Shown here: in pieces, positions 17,064 through 25,408 of the stretch
Numbering within the stretch: position 1 is the stretch's first letter
Layout of the letters: every line of letters begins with the position of its first letter
Assembly: GCF_000264375.1 (NCBI RefSeq)
Contig: NZ_AJXW01000015.1
Span: forward strand, 1-59,517
Direction of reading: 5' to 3'
Source of the DNA: Rhodanobacter thiooxydans LCS2
GTDB lineage: Bacteria; Pseudomonadota; Gammaproteobacteria; Xanthomonadales; Rhodanobacteraceae
Length of the DNA stretch: 59,517 bases
Notes under the pieces: model-generated
Databases searched by the model: none
Told to the model about the DNA's origin: nothing
What the model saw: only the letters and a program-made list of their open reading frames with translations
Program-made: the position numbers and the translations under genes

Positions 17064-17480
17064 AGGTTCCTCTCCACTAGGTAACGACATGGGAAAGGAT
17101 CGGCGCGTGCGACTGGTGTTGCGCAGCTTTGGTGGCCAGGCACGACAGGGATCCGACAACCGTTCCACCATCACGCGACTTCGGCATCGCGAGCCCCTGG
17201 ACTCCCAGGCGGAACGGCGGAGTCATAGCGCTTCGACGGGAATTTTTCGTGAAGAGGCCGTCCGGCGCCTGACGGCGGGCAGCCGTTTATCCCGAACCGC
17301 GTGTGCGGCCGCCGGCAGGTGCGCGATGGCGGACGGCGCCGGCCGGTCGAGTCGCGGCTCGGCGTCGCGGGATGGATGATGTTCGATCGTCGAGCTGAGC
17401 CCGACATGCGGCGGGTTCGCGGCGATGACGATCCCGCCGGTGTCGCGCCGTCGCTGGTCGAGCGACGCGACTCGGGATGC
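17064..17480. other. 417-bp intergenic stretch
   Basis: Between the secreted protein gene and the DeaD-like gene, both on the minus strand, I find no convincing frame, RNA gene or terminator. A perfect 7-bp hairpin CGTCGCT/AGCGACG (17449-17467) lies just past the secreted gene's upstream side and has no T-run. The region should contain the promoter of the secreted protein, but I cannot place it. Confidence 0.5.
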
Positions 17481-19412
17481 TTACTTGCGCCGCGGCGGTT
17501 TCGCGCCGCCCGGCCGCGGCTTGAAGCTGCCGGGTTTCCTGAAACCGCCGGGCTTGTGCGCCGGCGGCGCGCTGGTGCCGTTGTCGTTGCCGTCCCACTC
17601 GTGGATGCGCAGCTGCTGCTGCACCACCCACACCTTCTTCAGGTGCTCGAAGATTTCCTTCGGCATGCCGTCGGGCAGGTCGATCAGGCTGTAGTGGTCG
17701 CGGATGCTGAGGCGGCCGATGTACTGGCTGTCCAGCCCGGCCTCGTTGGCGATCGCGCCGATGATGTTGCCCGGTTTCACGCCGTGCTCGTGGCCGACCT
17801 CGATGCGATACGTGCGCTTGCCTTCTTCGGTGGCATGTGCGCGCAGCGGACGTTGGCCGAAGTCGCGCGGCGGCGCCTGCTCGCGTCCTGCACGCTCGTG
17901 CGCGGCGTGTTCGCGTGGCCGCTGTTCGTGCGACCTGGACTCGCGCGGCTGGTGGCTGGCAGCGGTTGTTTCGCGCGCATGCGGCGGACGCCGCTCGCTG
18001 CTCGTGCGCTCGCGCGGGGTCGCGCGTTCGACGCGCTCGCGCGATGCGGGTTCGTACTTCTCGCGTTTCGGCGGCGGCGCCAGCAGCAGCGGCTGGTCGC
18101 CCTGGGCGATGCGCGCCAGCGCGGCGGCGATCTCGACCGCCGGCACGTTGTGCTCCTGCTCGTACTGCTCGATCAGCTGCTGGAACTGGCCGAGGTCGCC
18201 CTGCGCCAGCATGTCGCTGATGCGCTGCTTGAACTTGCCGATGCGCACGTCGTTGACCACCTCGACCGACGGCAGCTGCATCTGCTCGATCGGCTGGCGG
18301 GTGGCGCGCTCGATCGCGCCCAGCATGCCGCGCTCGCGCGGGCTGACGAACAGGATCGCCTCGCCGCTGCGCCCGGCGCGGCCGGTGCGACCGATGCGAT
18401 GCACGTAGCTTTCGGTATCGTACGGGATGTCGTAGTTCAGCACGTGGCTGATCCGCTCCACGTCGAGGCCGCGCGCGGCCACGTCGGTGGCGACCAGGAT
18501 GTCCAGCTTGCCGTCCTTCAGCTGCTGGATCACCCGCTCGCGCTGCGGCTGGGCAATGTCGCCGTTGATCGCGGCGGCGGCCAGGCCGCGCGCCTGCAGC
18601 TTCTCGGCCAGTTCCTCGGTGGCCTGCTTGGTGCGCGCGAAGATGATCATCGCGTCGAACGGCTCGGCCTCAAGGATGCGCGTCAGCGCGTCGAGCTTGT
18701 GCATGCCGCTGACGAACCAGTAGCGCTGGTGGATGTTCGCCGCGGTGGTGGTCGAGGACTTGATGGTGACTTCGACCGGGTCCTTCAGATGGCGCTGCGC
18801 GATCTTGCGGATCTGGGTCGGCATGGTCGCCGAGAACAGCGCGACCTGGCGCTGCGGCGGGGTCGCCTGCAGCACCTTCTCGACGTCGTCGATGAAGCCC
18901 ATGCGCAGCATCTCGTCGGCTTCGTCGAGCACCAGGTACTTCAGCTCCGACAGGTCCAGCGTGCCCTTGTCCAGATGGTCGATCACGCGGCCGGGCGTGC
19001 CGACCACGACGTGCACGCCGCGCTTGAGCGAATGCAGCTGCGGGCCGTAGCTCTGGCCGCCGTAGATCGGCAGCACCTGGAAGCCGGGCAGGTGGGCGGC
19101 GTAGGTCTGGAACGCCTCGGCCACCTGGATCGCCAGCTCGCGCGTGGGCGCCAGCACCAGCGCCTGCGGCTTGCCGGCCTTGCGCTCGATGCGCGACAGG
19201 ATCGGCAGCGCGAATGCGGCGGTCTTGCCGGTGCCGGTCTGCGCCTGGCCGAGCACGTCGCGACCTTCCAGCAGCGGCGGGATGGTGGCGGCCTGGATCG
19301 GCGAGGGCGACTCGTAGCCGACGTCGGCCAGCACGCGCAGGACATCGGGGTGCAGCGCAAGTGCGCCGAAGCCGGACGACACCGGGGTGTGGTCGGGAGC
19401 AGGGGACGACAT
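17481..19412 (-). CDS. deaD: DEAD-box ATP-dependent RNA helicase, DeaD/CsdA type
   Basis: This 643-residue cold-shock-type RNA helicase assists ribosome assembly and mRNA turnover. Motifs in order are Q-motif (SPIQAATIPPLL), [66 protein letters not shown] and [11 protein letters not shown]. After the helicase core comes a charged, Arg/Glu-rich linker of about 100 residues, then a DbpA-type RNA-binding domain (RTYRIEVGHEHGVKPGNIIGAIANEAGL) and a basic Gly-rich tail. This arrangement and length match DeaD. The ATG at 19412 is chosen over 19478, whose extra residues are not family-like. Confidence 0.92.
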   Translation of the reverse strand: MSSPAPDHTPVSSGFGALALHPDVLRVLADVGYESPSPIQAATIPPLLEGRDVLGQAQTGTGKTAAFALPILSRIERKAGKPQALVLAPTRELAIQVAEAFQTYAAHLPGFQVLPIYGGQSYGPQLHSLKRGVHVVVGTPGRVIDHLDKGTLDLSELKYLVLDEADEMLRMGFIDDVEKVLQATPPQRQVALFSATMPTQIRKIAQRHLKDPVEVTIKSSTTTAANIHQRYWFVSGMHKLDALTRILEAEPFDAMIIFARTKQATEELAEKLQARGLAAAAINGDIAQPQRERVIQQLKDGKLDILVATDVAARGLDVERISHVLNYDIPYDTESYVHRIGRTGRAGRSGEAILFVSPRERGMLGAIERATRQPIEQMQLPSVEVVNDVRIGKFKQRISDMLAQGDLGQFQQLIEQYEQEHNVPAVEIAAALARIAQGDQPLLLAPPPKREKYEPASRERVERATPRERTSSERRPPHARETTAASHQPRESRSHEQRPREHAAHERAGREQAPPRDFGQRPLRAHATEEGKRTYRIEVGHEHGVKPGNIIGAIANEAGLDSQYIGRLSIRDHYSLIDLPDGMPKEIFEHLKKVWVVQQQLRIHEWDGNDNGTSAPPAHKPGGFRKPGSFKPRPGGAKPPRRK

Positions 19413-19569
19413 GGGGGAACCTCGGGAAGGCAGCGCCGGTAATGCGGCGCGCGGGTCGTGCATTCTACCAGCGTCCATGCGCGCGCGTGGCGCTTCCGGC
19501 TGAACGCGAACGTGATGGCGGCGCGGTTATGCTTCGCTTTGCCTTTGCCAATGGAGCGACGAGCCGACG

Positions 19570-20418
19570 ATGGGCACGCTTGAAACGATCTCCGAACAAC
19601 GCCTGCACGGCGGCCTGCAGGGCTTCTACCGCCATCATTCGCAAGCCTGCGCCGGCGCCATGCGCTTCGCCGTCTACCAGCCGCCGCAGGCCGCGCGGCG
19701 GCGCTGTCCGGTGCTGTATTTCCTGGCCGGGCTGACTTGCACCGAGGAAACCGCCACGATCAAGGCCGGTGCCCAACGGCTGGCTGCCGAGCTCGGCCTG
19801 GTGCTGGTGATGCCCGACACCAGCCCGCGCGGCACCGGCATCGCGGGCGCGACCGGCGACTGGGAATTCGGCGAGGGCGCGGGTTTCTACCTCGATGCCA
19901 CCGGGGCGCCGTGGTCGACGCATTTCCGCATGGCCAGCTATGTGGTGGACGAGTTGCCCGCCTTGATCGGCGCCCATTTCCCGGTGGACACGGCGTTGAG
20001 CGGCATCTGCGGCCATTCGATGGGCGGCCACGGCGCGCTGACCCTGGCCTTGAAAAATCCGGGACGCTACCGTTCGGTGTCGGCGTTCGCACCGATCGTG
20101 GCGCCCAGCCAGGTACCGTGGGGGCGCAAGGCATTTCCGCGTTATCTCGGCGACGATCAGGCAGCGTGGGCCGACCACGACGCCTGTGAACTGGTGCGGC
20201 GGCAGAGCTTCGACGGCACCATCCTGATCGACCAGGGCGAGGCGGACGGTTTCCTCGAGGCACAACTGAAACCCGAGCTGTTCGACCAGGCCTGCGCCGA
20301 GGCGGGGCAGCCGCTGCTGTTGCGCCGGCATGCCGGCTACGACCACAGCTACTGGTTCATCGCCAGCTTCATCGACGACCACCTGCGCCACCACGCGGCA
20401 GCGCTGGGGCTGCTGTAG
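19570..20418 (+). CDS. fghA: S-formylglutathione hydrolase
   Basis: This 282-residue alpha/beta hydrolase of the esterase D family hydrolyses S-formylglutathione to formate and glutathione in formaldehyde detoxification. Visible are LYFLAGLTCTEETATIKAGAQRLAAELGL, the nucleophile elbow GHSMGGHGALTLAL, GEADGFLEAQLKPE (Asp region) and RRHAGYDHSYWFIASFI with the catalytic His. Length fits the family (about 280). The usual partner, the glutathione-dependent formaldehyde dehydrogenase, is not in this window. A REP-type inverted repeat begins at its stop codon. Confidence 0.95.
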   Translation: MGTLETISEQRLHGGLQGFYRHHSQACAGAMRFAVYQPPQAARRRCPVLYFLAGLTCTEETATIKAGAQRLAAELGLVLVMPDTSPRGTGIAGATGDWEFGEGAGFYLDATGAPWSTHFRMASYVVDELPALIGAHFPVDTALSGICGHSMGGHGALTLALKNPGRYRSVSAFAPIVAPSQVPWGRKAFPRYLGDDQAAWADHDACELVRRQSFDGTILIDQGEADGFLEAQLKPELFDQACAEAGQPLLLRRHAGYDHSYWFIASFIDDHLRHHAAALGLL

Positions 20419-20496
20419 GAGCCCGCTTGCGGGCGATGCTTTTGCCCTCGGAATTTGGGATTCGCAAGAGCGGGAGCATCGCCCGCGAGCAGGCCC
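20415..20496. repeat. REP-like inverted repeat between fghA and rhlE
   Basis: Two arms (20419-20440 and 20475-20496) are inverted copies with about 20 of 22 positions matching, starting GTAGGAGCCCGC and containing GGGCGATGCT. The element starts at the fghA stop codon and ends about 10 bp before the end of the convergent rhlE. It can form a hairpin that terminates or stabilises both transcripts. The same GTAGGAGC start occurs at both window edges (1-20 and 59499-59517). Confidence 0.75.
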
Positions 20497-20506
20497 AGCA
20501 GCGGCG

Positions 20507-21835
20507 TCAGGCCTTGGCCACGGGGCGGCGATTGGAGCGGCGGCGCTGGTTGCCGGCGGCGCGTTCGCCGCGGCCCTGCGGCGCGTAGCCGTTCGGCCGC
20601 GCCGCGCCGGCGGGCTTGCCCTGGCGCGGTGCACGCTGCTGCTGGCGCTGGCCGCCACCGCCCTGCTTCGGACGCGGCGCGCCGGCGTCCAGCCGCAGCG
20701 GGGCGGACGGCTCGTAGCCGGCCACCGGGGTGATCGCGATGTCCTGCTTCAGCAGCTTGCGGATGTCGAACAGCAGGCCGCTTTCGTCGTGGCTGACCAG
20801 CGACAGCGCCAGGCCTTCCATGCCGGCACGGCCGGTGCGGCCGATCCGGTGTACGTAATCCTCGGCCACCGAGGGCAGGTCGAAGTTGATCACGATCGGC
20901 AACTGCTCGATGTCGATGCCGCGGGCGGCGATGTCGGTGGCGACCAGCACGGTGACGCGGCCGGACTTGAAATCGGCGAGCGCACGGGTGCGCGCGTTCT
21001 GGCTCTTGTTGCCGTGGATCGCGGCAGCGCGCAGGCCGGAGGCGTTGAGGAAGGTGACCAGCTTGTCGGCGCCGTGCTTGGTGCGGCTGAACACCAGGGT
21101 CTGCCGACGACTGTCCTGCGACAGCACGTGTAGCAGCAGGTCGCGCTTGCGCGAGGCATCGACTGGATGCACCTGGTGGCTGACCAGGGTGGTGACGGTG
21201 TTCGGCGCCGAGACCGAGATCTCGCGCGGGTTGTGCATGAAGTCCAGTGCCAGCGCCTTGATCGCCGGCGCAAAGGTGGCCGAGAACAGCAGGGTCTGAC
21301 GCTTCTTTGGTACCGACTGCAGGATGCGCTTCAGCGCCGGCAGGAAGCCCATGTCGAGCATGCGGTCGGCTTCGTCCAGCACCAGCGTCTCTACCGCCGA
21401 CAGATCCAGTGTGCGCTGCTGCAGATGGTCGATCAGCCGGCCGGGGGTGGCGATGACCACGTCCACGCCGCGGCGCAGCGCATTGATCTGCGGGCCCATG
21501 CCGACACCGCCGAAGATGGTGGTAGCGCTGACGTGGATGTGCTTGCCGTAATCGCGCATGTTCTCGTGGATCTGCGCGGCCAGCTCGCGGGTGGGGGTGA
21601 GGATCAGCGCGCGCGGGCGGCGGGTCATGGTCTGGCCGCTGGTCGAGAGCTTCTGCAGCAGCGGCAGCGCGAACGCGGCGGTCTTGCCGGTGCCGGTCTG
21701 CGCGGCGGCGAGCAGATCGTGGCCTTCCAGAGCGGGCGGAATCGCGGCGGCCTGGATCGGGGTGGGCTGGGTGTAGCCGTAATCGGCGAGCGCACGCAGC
21801 AACGCGGGCGCAAGGCCCAGCGAATCGAAAGACAT
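20507..21835 (-). CDS. rhlE: DEAD-box ATP-dependent RNA helicase RhlE
   Basis: This is a 442-residue RNA helicase of the RhlE subgroup, involved in ribosome maturation and RNA decay. Motifs include [95 protein letters not shown] and [10 protein letters not shown]. The start [15 protein letters not shown] is typical. The C-terminal tail of about 70 residues is rich in Arg, Gly, Gln and Pro, as in other RhlE proteins. It is separate from the DeaD-type helicase at 17481-19412. Confidence 0.93.
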   Translation of the reverse strand: MSFDSLGLAPALLRALADYGYTQPTPIQAAAIPPALEGHDLLAAAQTGTGKTAAFALPLLQKLSTSGQTMTRRPRALILTPTRELAAQIHENMRDYGKHIHVSATTIFGGVGMGPQINALRRGVDVVIATPGRLIDHLQQRTLDLSAVETLVLDEADRMLDMGFLPALKRILQSVPKKRQTLLFSATFAPAIKALALDFMHNPREISVSAPNTVTTLVSHQVHPVDASRKRDLLLHVLSQDSRRQTLVFSRTKHGADKLVTFLNASGLRAAAIHGNKSQNARTRALADFKSGRVTVLVATDIAARGIDIEQLPIVINFDLPSVAEDYVHRIGRTGRAGMEGLALSLVSHDESGLLFDIRKLLKQDIAITPVAGYEPSAPLRLDAGAPRPKQGGGGQRQQQRAPRQGKPAGAARPNGYAPQGRGERAAGNQRRRSNRRPVAKA

Positions 21836-22002
21836 GGAACACTCCTGGGCAACCCGGAGTGTTCATACCGTGTTGCGGATCAAGGGAAAGGGGCGACGTT
21901 GTCGCGGCATGCGTGGGGACGAATGCGTCGCCCAGTATAGCCGATCCGTCGTCGCCACGCGCGTTGGCCACGCGTCGGGCTGAATGACGTGGCGCGAGCG
22001 CT

Positions 22003-22659
22003 TCAGCGGTGTGGTCGCGCCACGATCAGGTAGCTGTTGAACGGAGTGCGCCCGCGCAGCGGTTCGATGCGCACCTCGAGTCCGACATCTTCCAGCGGTG
22101 CGCGCACTTCGTCGGCGCTCGGGTAGTGCTGTGCGCCGCCGGGAATCCAGCCGGAAGTGCGCAGGAAAAATTCCTCGACGCGGGTGGCGTGGAAGCGCCA
22201 GTGCGGCTCGCGCAGCACGTTGCGGATGATCAGGCAGCCATCGGGCGCCAGGTGCCGTGCTGCTTCGCGCAGCAGGATAGGCTGCCGTCCGGCAGGCAGG
22301 TAATGCAGCACGTCGAGCAGCGCCACGTGGCCGTGCGTTGGCGGCAGCTCGGCCACATCGGCGTGGTGCAGGTCGATCAGCGCCTCCAGCCCCGCACGTC
22401 GCACGGCCTGCTGCCCGGTGGCGATCTTGCGTCGGTCGTGGTCCAGCCCGAGGTAGCGTCGGGGCTGCCCGCAGACGTGCAGGTACAGTCCAAGCAGGCC
22501 GATGCCGCAACCGATGTCGAGCAGCGGCAGTGCCGTGCCGGCCACCAGTTCGGTGGCGGCCGCGTAGACCGGGTCGGTGCCCAGCTTGAGCCGGGCGTAG
22601 CCGCGCTGCAGCCGGCTGCCGTACAGGCTGATGATGCGCTGGCGACCGTGGCGGTCCAT
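22003..22659 (-). CDS. Class I SAM-dependent methyltransferase
   Basis: This 218-residue protein has a Rossmann-type SAM fold. Motif I is LLDIGCGIGLLGLYL, the acidic post-I loop is YLGLDHDRRKI, and motif IV-like residues are HVALLDVLHYLP. Later PDGCLIIRNVLREPHWRFH follows the pattern of lipid or small-molecule methyltransferases. The N-terminal YGSRLQRGYARLKLGTDPVYAAA is found in Xanthomonadales relatives annotated only as methyltransferases. The substrate is unknown. Confidence 0.8.
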   Translation of the reverse strand: MDRHGRQRIISLYGSRLQRGYARLKLGTDPVYAAATELVAGTALPLLDIGCGIGLLGLYLHVCGQPRRYLGLDHDRRKIATGQQAVRRAGLEALIDLHHADVAELPPTHGHVALLDVLHYLPAGRQPILLREAARHLAPDGCLIIRNVLREPHWRFHATRVEEFFLRTSGWIPGGAQHYPSADEVRAPLEDVGLEVRIEPLRGRTPFNSYLIVARPHR

Positions 22660-22764
22660 CCGGACTCCATTTTTCGGGGATGACCGCAGCCTAGGACATC
22701 GGGTGCTCGGCTACCATCGTCGCCGGCGCGCACTGTGCGTGAGGTCCCGTTCGAGGAGAGACCG

Positions 22765-23997
22765 ATGTCGCTGCTTGCACCCCTGCGTGAGCTCGATGCC
22801 ACCCAGCGGCATACGGTGCTGGCCGGTTTCCTGGGCTGGACGCTGGATGCATTCGATTACTTCCTGCTGACCTTCGTCATCGTCACGGTGGCGAGGGAGT
22901 TCCAGGTGGGCACCGCCGAGATCACCTACGCGCTGTTTCTGACCCTGGCGGCGCGACCGCTGGGCGCGCTGCTGTTCGGCCGGCTGGCCGACCGCTTCGG
23001 GCGGCGGCCGATCCTGATGCTCGACGTGGTCCTGTTCTCGCTGTTCGAGCTCGCCACCGCCTTCGCCTCGTCGCTGACCTCCTTGCTGGTGCTGCGTTTC
23101 CTGTTCGGCGTGGCGATGGGTGGCGAGTGGGGCGTCGGCGCGTCACTGGTGATGGAGTCGATCCCGGCAAAGGCACGCGGCGTCGTGTCGGGCCTGTTGC
23201 AGAGCGGCTACCCGTGCGGTTTCTTTCTCGCCGCGCTGGCGAACTGGCTGCTGGTCGACCACATCGGCTGGCGCGGCCTGTTCGTGGTCGGCGCGATCCC
23301 GGCGCTGCTGGTGCTGTACATCCGCCGCAAGGTGCCGGAGTCGGCGGTGTGGCAGGAAGGCGCGCGGGCGGTGAAACGGCCGGGTCTGCTGGAAGCCATG
23401 CGCGGGCACTGGAAGCTGGCGGTCTACCTGGTGCTGCTGATGATGGCGTTCAACATGTTCAGCCATGGCTCGCAGGACATGTACCACACCTTCGAGGAGG
23501 TGAACCTGCACCTGCCTACCGGCTCGGGTACGGCTTTCGTGCTGGTGGCGCTGCTGAATTTCGGCGCGCTGGCAGGCGGCCTGTATTTCGGTGCGTTGTC
23601 GGAGCGGATCGGCCGGCGCAAGGCGATGATGATCGCCGCGCTGCTGGCGATACCGGTGATTCCGCTGTGGATGTACGGCGGCTCGCTGATCCTGCTGGGG
23701 CTGGGCGCGTTCCTGATCCAGGTGATGGTGCAGGGCGCCTGGGGCGTGGTGCCGACGCATCTGAACGAGTTGTCGCCGGCCGCGGTGCGCGGCACCTTGC
23801 CCGGGTTCGCCTACCAGATGGGCAACCTGCTGGCGGCGGTCACCGCCACCGCGCAGACCTGGCTGGCGCAGCGCCATGGCGGCGATTTCGCGTTCGCGAT
23901 GTCGCTGTGGATGGTGCTGGTGGCGTTGTTGCTGGCGGCGTTGCTGTGGCTGGGGCCGGAGGCGCGCGGGGTGGGCTTCGGTCATCGCGGGTCCTAG
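22765..23997 (+). CDS. MFS transporter, sialate/carboxylate:H+ symporter-like
   Basis: This 410-residue transporter has 12 predicted membrane helices. It opens with LAGFLGWTLDAFDYFLLTFVIV, the signature helix with Asp residues of the SHS/AAHS branch of the major facilitator superfamily (lactate, sialate, aromatic acids). Motif A is GRLADRFGRRPILM, and a second copy in the other half is SERIGRRKAMM. GVAMGGEWGVGASLVMESIP is also typical. A clear GAGGAGAG ribosome site precedes the ATG at 22765. The substrate is probably a small organic acid and cannot be named. It has no metabolic genes beside it. Confidence 0.88.
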   Translation: MSLLAPLRELDATQRHTVLAGFLGWTLDAFDYFLLTFVIVTVAREFQVGTAEITYALFLTLAARPLGALLFGRLADRFGRRPILMLDVVLFSLFELATAFASSLTSLLVLRFLFGVAMGGEWGVGASLVMESIPAKARGVVSGLLQSGYPCGFFLAALANWLLVDHIGWRGLFVVGAIPALLVLYIRRKVPESAVWQEGARAVKRPGLLEAMRGHWKLAVYLVLLMMAFNMFSHGSQDMYHTFEEVNLHLPTGSGTAFVLVALLNFGALAGGLYFGALSERIGRRKAMMIAALLAIPVIPLWMYGGSLILLGLGAFLIQVMVQGAWGVVPTHLNELSPAAVRGTLPGFAYQMGNLLAAVTATAQTWLAQRHGGDFAFAMSLWMVLVALLLAALLWLGPEARGVGFGHRGS

Positions 23998-24051
23998 CGC
24001 CGCCGGGCTACTGCTAGAATCCGCCGTTTGATCCCATCAACGAGACAGGCA

Positions 24052-24537
24052 ATGAAGGCTGGCAAGGACAAGGTCATCGCAATCCACTACACGCTGACGG
24101 TGGACGGTGAAAAGGTTGAGAGCTCGCACGACCGCGACGAGCAGCTGTGGATCCTGCTCGGCCACGGCCAGCTGATCCCGGGTCTGGAAACGGCGCTGGA
24201 AGGCCACGAGGCCGGCGAAACGCTGAGCGTGGACGTGGCGCCGGCCGAGGGTTACGGCGAGCGTCAGGAAGGCCAGATCCAGCGCATGTCGAAGAAGTAT
24301 TTCCCGCAGGCCAACCGGCTCAAACCGGGCATGACCACCGTGCTGCAGCTGAAGCAGGGCGGCCAGCGCGCAGTGACCGTGCACAAGGTCGGCATGAGCG
24401 CGATCGACGTGGACCTGAACCACCCGATGGCGGGCAAGACCCTGCATTTCGACGTGGTCATCGGCGAAGTGCGCGACGCCACCGAGGAAGAGCTCGCCCA
24501 CGGCCACGCTCACGCACCTGGTGCTGAAGCGCACTGA
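24052..24537 (+). CDS. slyD: SlyD-like FKBP-type peptidyl-prolyl isomerase
   Basis: This 161-residue isomerase and chaperone begins with an FKBP domain (KVIAIHYTLTVDGEKVESSHDRDEQLWILLGHGQLIPGLETALEGHEAGE). An inserted IF chaperone domain of about 50 residues (EGYGERQEGQIQRMSKKYFP ...) follows, with NHPMAGKTLHFDVVIGEVRDATEEE at the end, matching SlyD and FkpB-like proteins. The C-terminus has five His (HGHAHAPGAEAH), a short version of the SlyD metal-binding tail. The ATG at 24052 follows GAGACAGG. An in-frame TTG at 24028 is not preferred. An intrinsic terminator follows. Confidence 0.9.
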   Translation: MKAGKDKVIAIHYTLTVDGEKVESSHDRDEQLWILLGHGQLIPGLETALEGHEAGETLSVDVAPAEGYGERQEGQIQRMSKKYFPQANRLKPGMTTVLQLKQGGQRAVTVHKVGMSAIDVDLNHPMAGKTLHFDVVIGEVRDATEEELAHGHAHAPGAEAH

Positions 24538-24561
24538 AGTTCGCTTCGATTGGGCAAAACC

Positions 24562-24588
24562 ACAACGGCGCTTATGGGCGCCGTTGTT
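24562..24588 (+). terminator. Terminator after slyD
   Basis: A perfect 10-bp stem (24562-24571 with 24578-24587) with a 6-base TTATGG loop is followed by a T-rich stretch (TCGTTTGTCCTTT). It lies 25 bp after the slyD stop and could also serve the convergent NlpC/P60 gene. Confidence 0.75.
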
Positions 24589-24667
24589 CGTTTGTCCTTT
24601 CCCCTTCCAGGGGAGAGTTGTAGGGGCCGGCTTACCGCAAGCCCAGCTTTTCATCCGCTCGGAACGC

Positions 24668-25240
24668 TCAATCCAGTACCCGCTTCCCGTAGGCAAAATG
24701 GCCGCCCCAGTACGGTCCGTCGATGTCGTCCAGCCGCACCGTGCCGCCGCTGTTCGGCGCGTGCACGAAGCGGCCTTTGCCGACGTACACGCCGACATGG
24801 CTGATCGCGCCGCCGATGTCGAAGAACACCAGGTCGCCGCTGGCCAGCTGGGTCATCTTGCGCACCTTGCGGGCATCCATCGCGGCCATCTCGTGCGAGG
24901 TGCGCGGCAGCTGGATGTTGGCGGCGGTGCGGTAGATGTAGTCGACCAGTCCGCTGCAGTCGAAGCCACCGGCGGGCGTGTTGCCGCCCCAACGGTACGG
25001 CGTGCCGACCAGGCCGATCGCGCGGAACAGGATGTCGTTCGCCTCGCCGGCGCTGGCAGCCGAAGGCGCGCGCGGCGGCAGGCCGGCCAGTGCGGAATGC
25101 GATGTTCCCGAACCGGGCGGTCGCCGCTGCGGACCACTGGCGCACGCGGCCAGCAACAGCACGGCGGCGAACAGTAGTGCATGCCGCATGGCTTGCTGCG
25201 CTGGCAGCGCCGTTTCGGGAACGGAGTGGTTCTGCTGCAT
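24668..25240 (-). CDS. NlpC/P60 family cell-wall hydrolase (lipoprotein)
   Basis: This 190-residue C40 peptidase probably cleaves peptidoglycan cross-links. It is exported as a lipoprotein: LLFAAVLLLAACAS places the lipid-carrying Cys near residue 33. The catalytic Cys is in GFDCSGLVDYIYR, the His in GAISHVGVYVGKGRFVHAPNSG, and the GTPYRWGG block precedes them, as in E. coli Spr and NlpC. Two starts are possible. The ATG at 25240 has GAGG seven bases upstream and leaves a long N-region, while the ATG at 25189 gives a more usual signal peptide but has no ribosome site. Confidence 0.9.
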   Translation of the reverse strand: MQQNHSVPETALPAQQAMRHALLFAAVLLLAACASGPQRRPPGSGTSHSALAGLPPRAPSAASAGEANDILFRAIGLVGTPYRWGGNTPAGGFDCSGLVDYIYRTAANIQLPRTSHEMAAMDARKVRKMTQLASGDLVFFDIGGAISHVGVYVGKGRFVHAPNSGGTVRLDDIDGPYWGGHFAYGKRVLD

Positions 25241-25408
25241 CAGACGACCTCGGCGTGCGACGGAGCGAGGTTATCAATTCGACAAATCACATGCAAATCA
25301 ATTGATTCAATGTCTGTTTGAAGGAGAATCCTTAACCAAAGCCGTTCATCGTGGCCAGGTTGAAACAGCAGTTCATTGCCGCATTGCCGGCGGTCGCAGG
25401 GGGGCGCA

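Noticed and set aside
20349..21971. Minus-strand frame of 540 codons overlapping rhlE in another frame
   Set aside because: The real rhlE frame (20507-21835) shows all DEAD-box motifs; this one gives Pro/Arg-rich sequence only.
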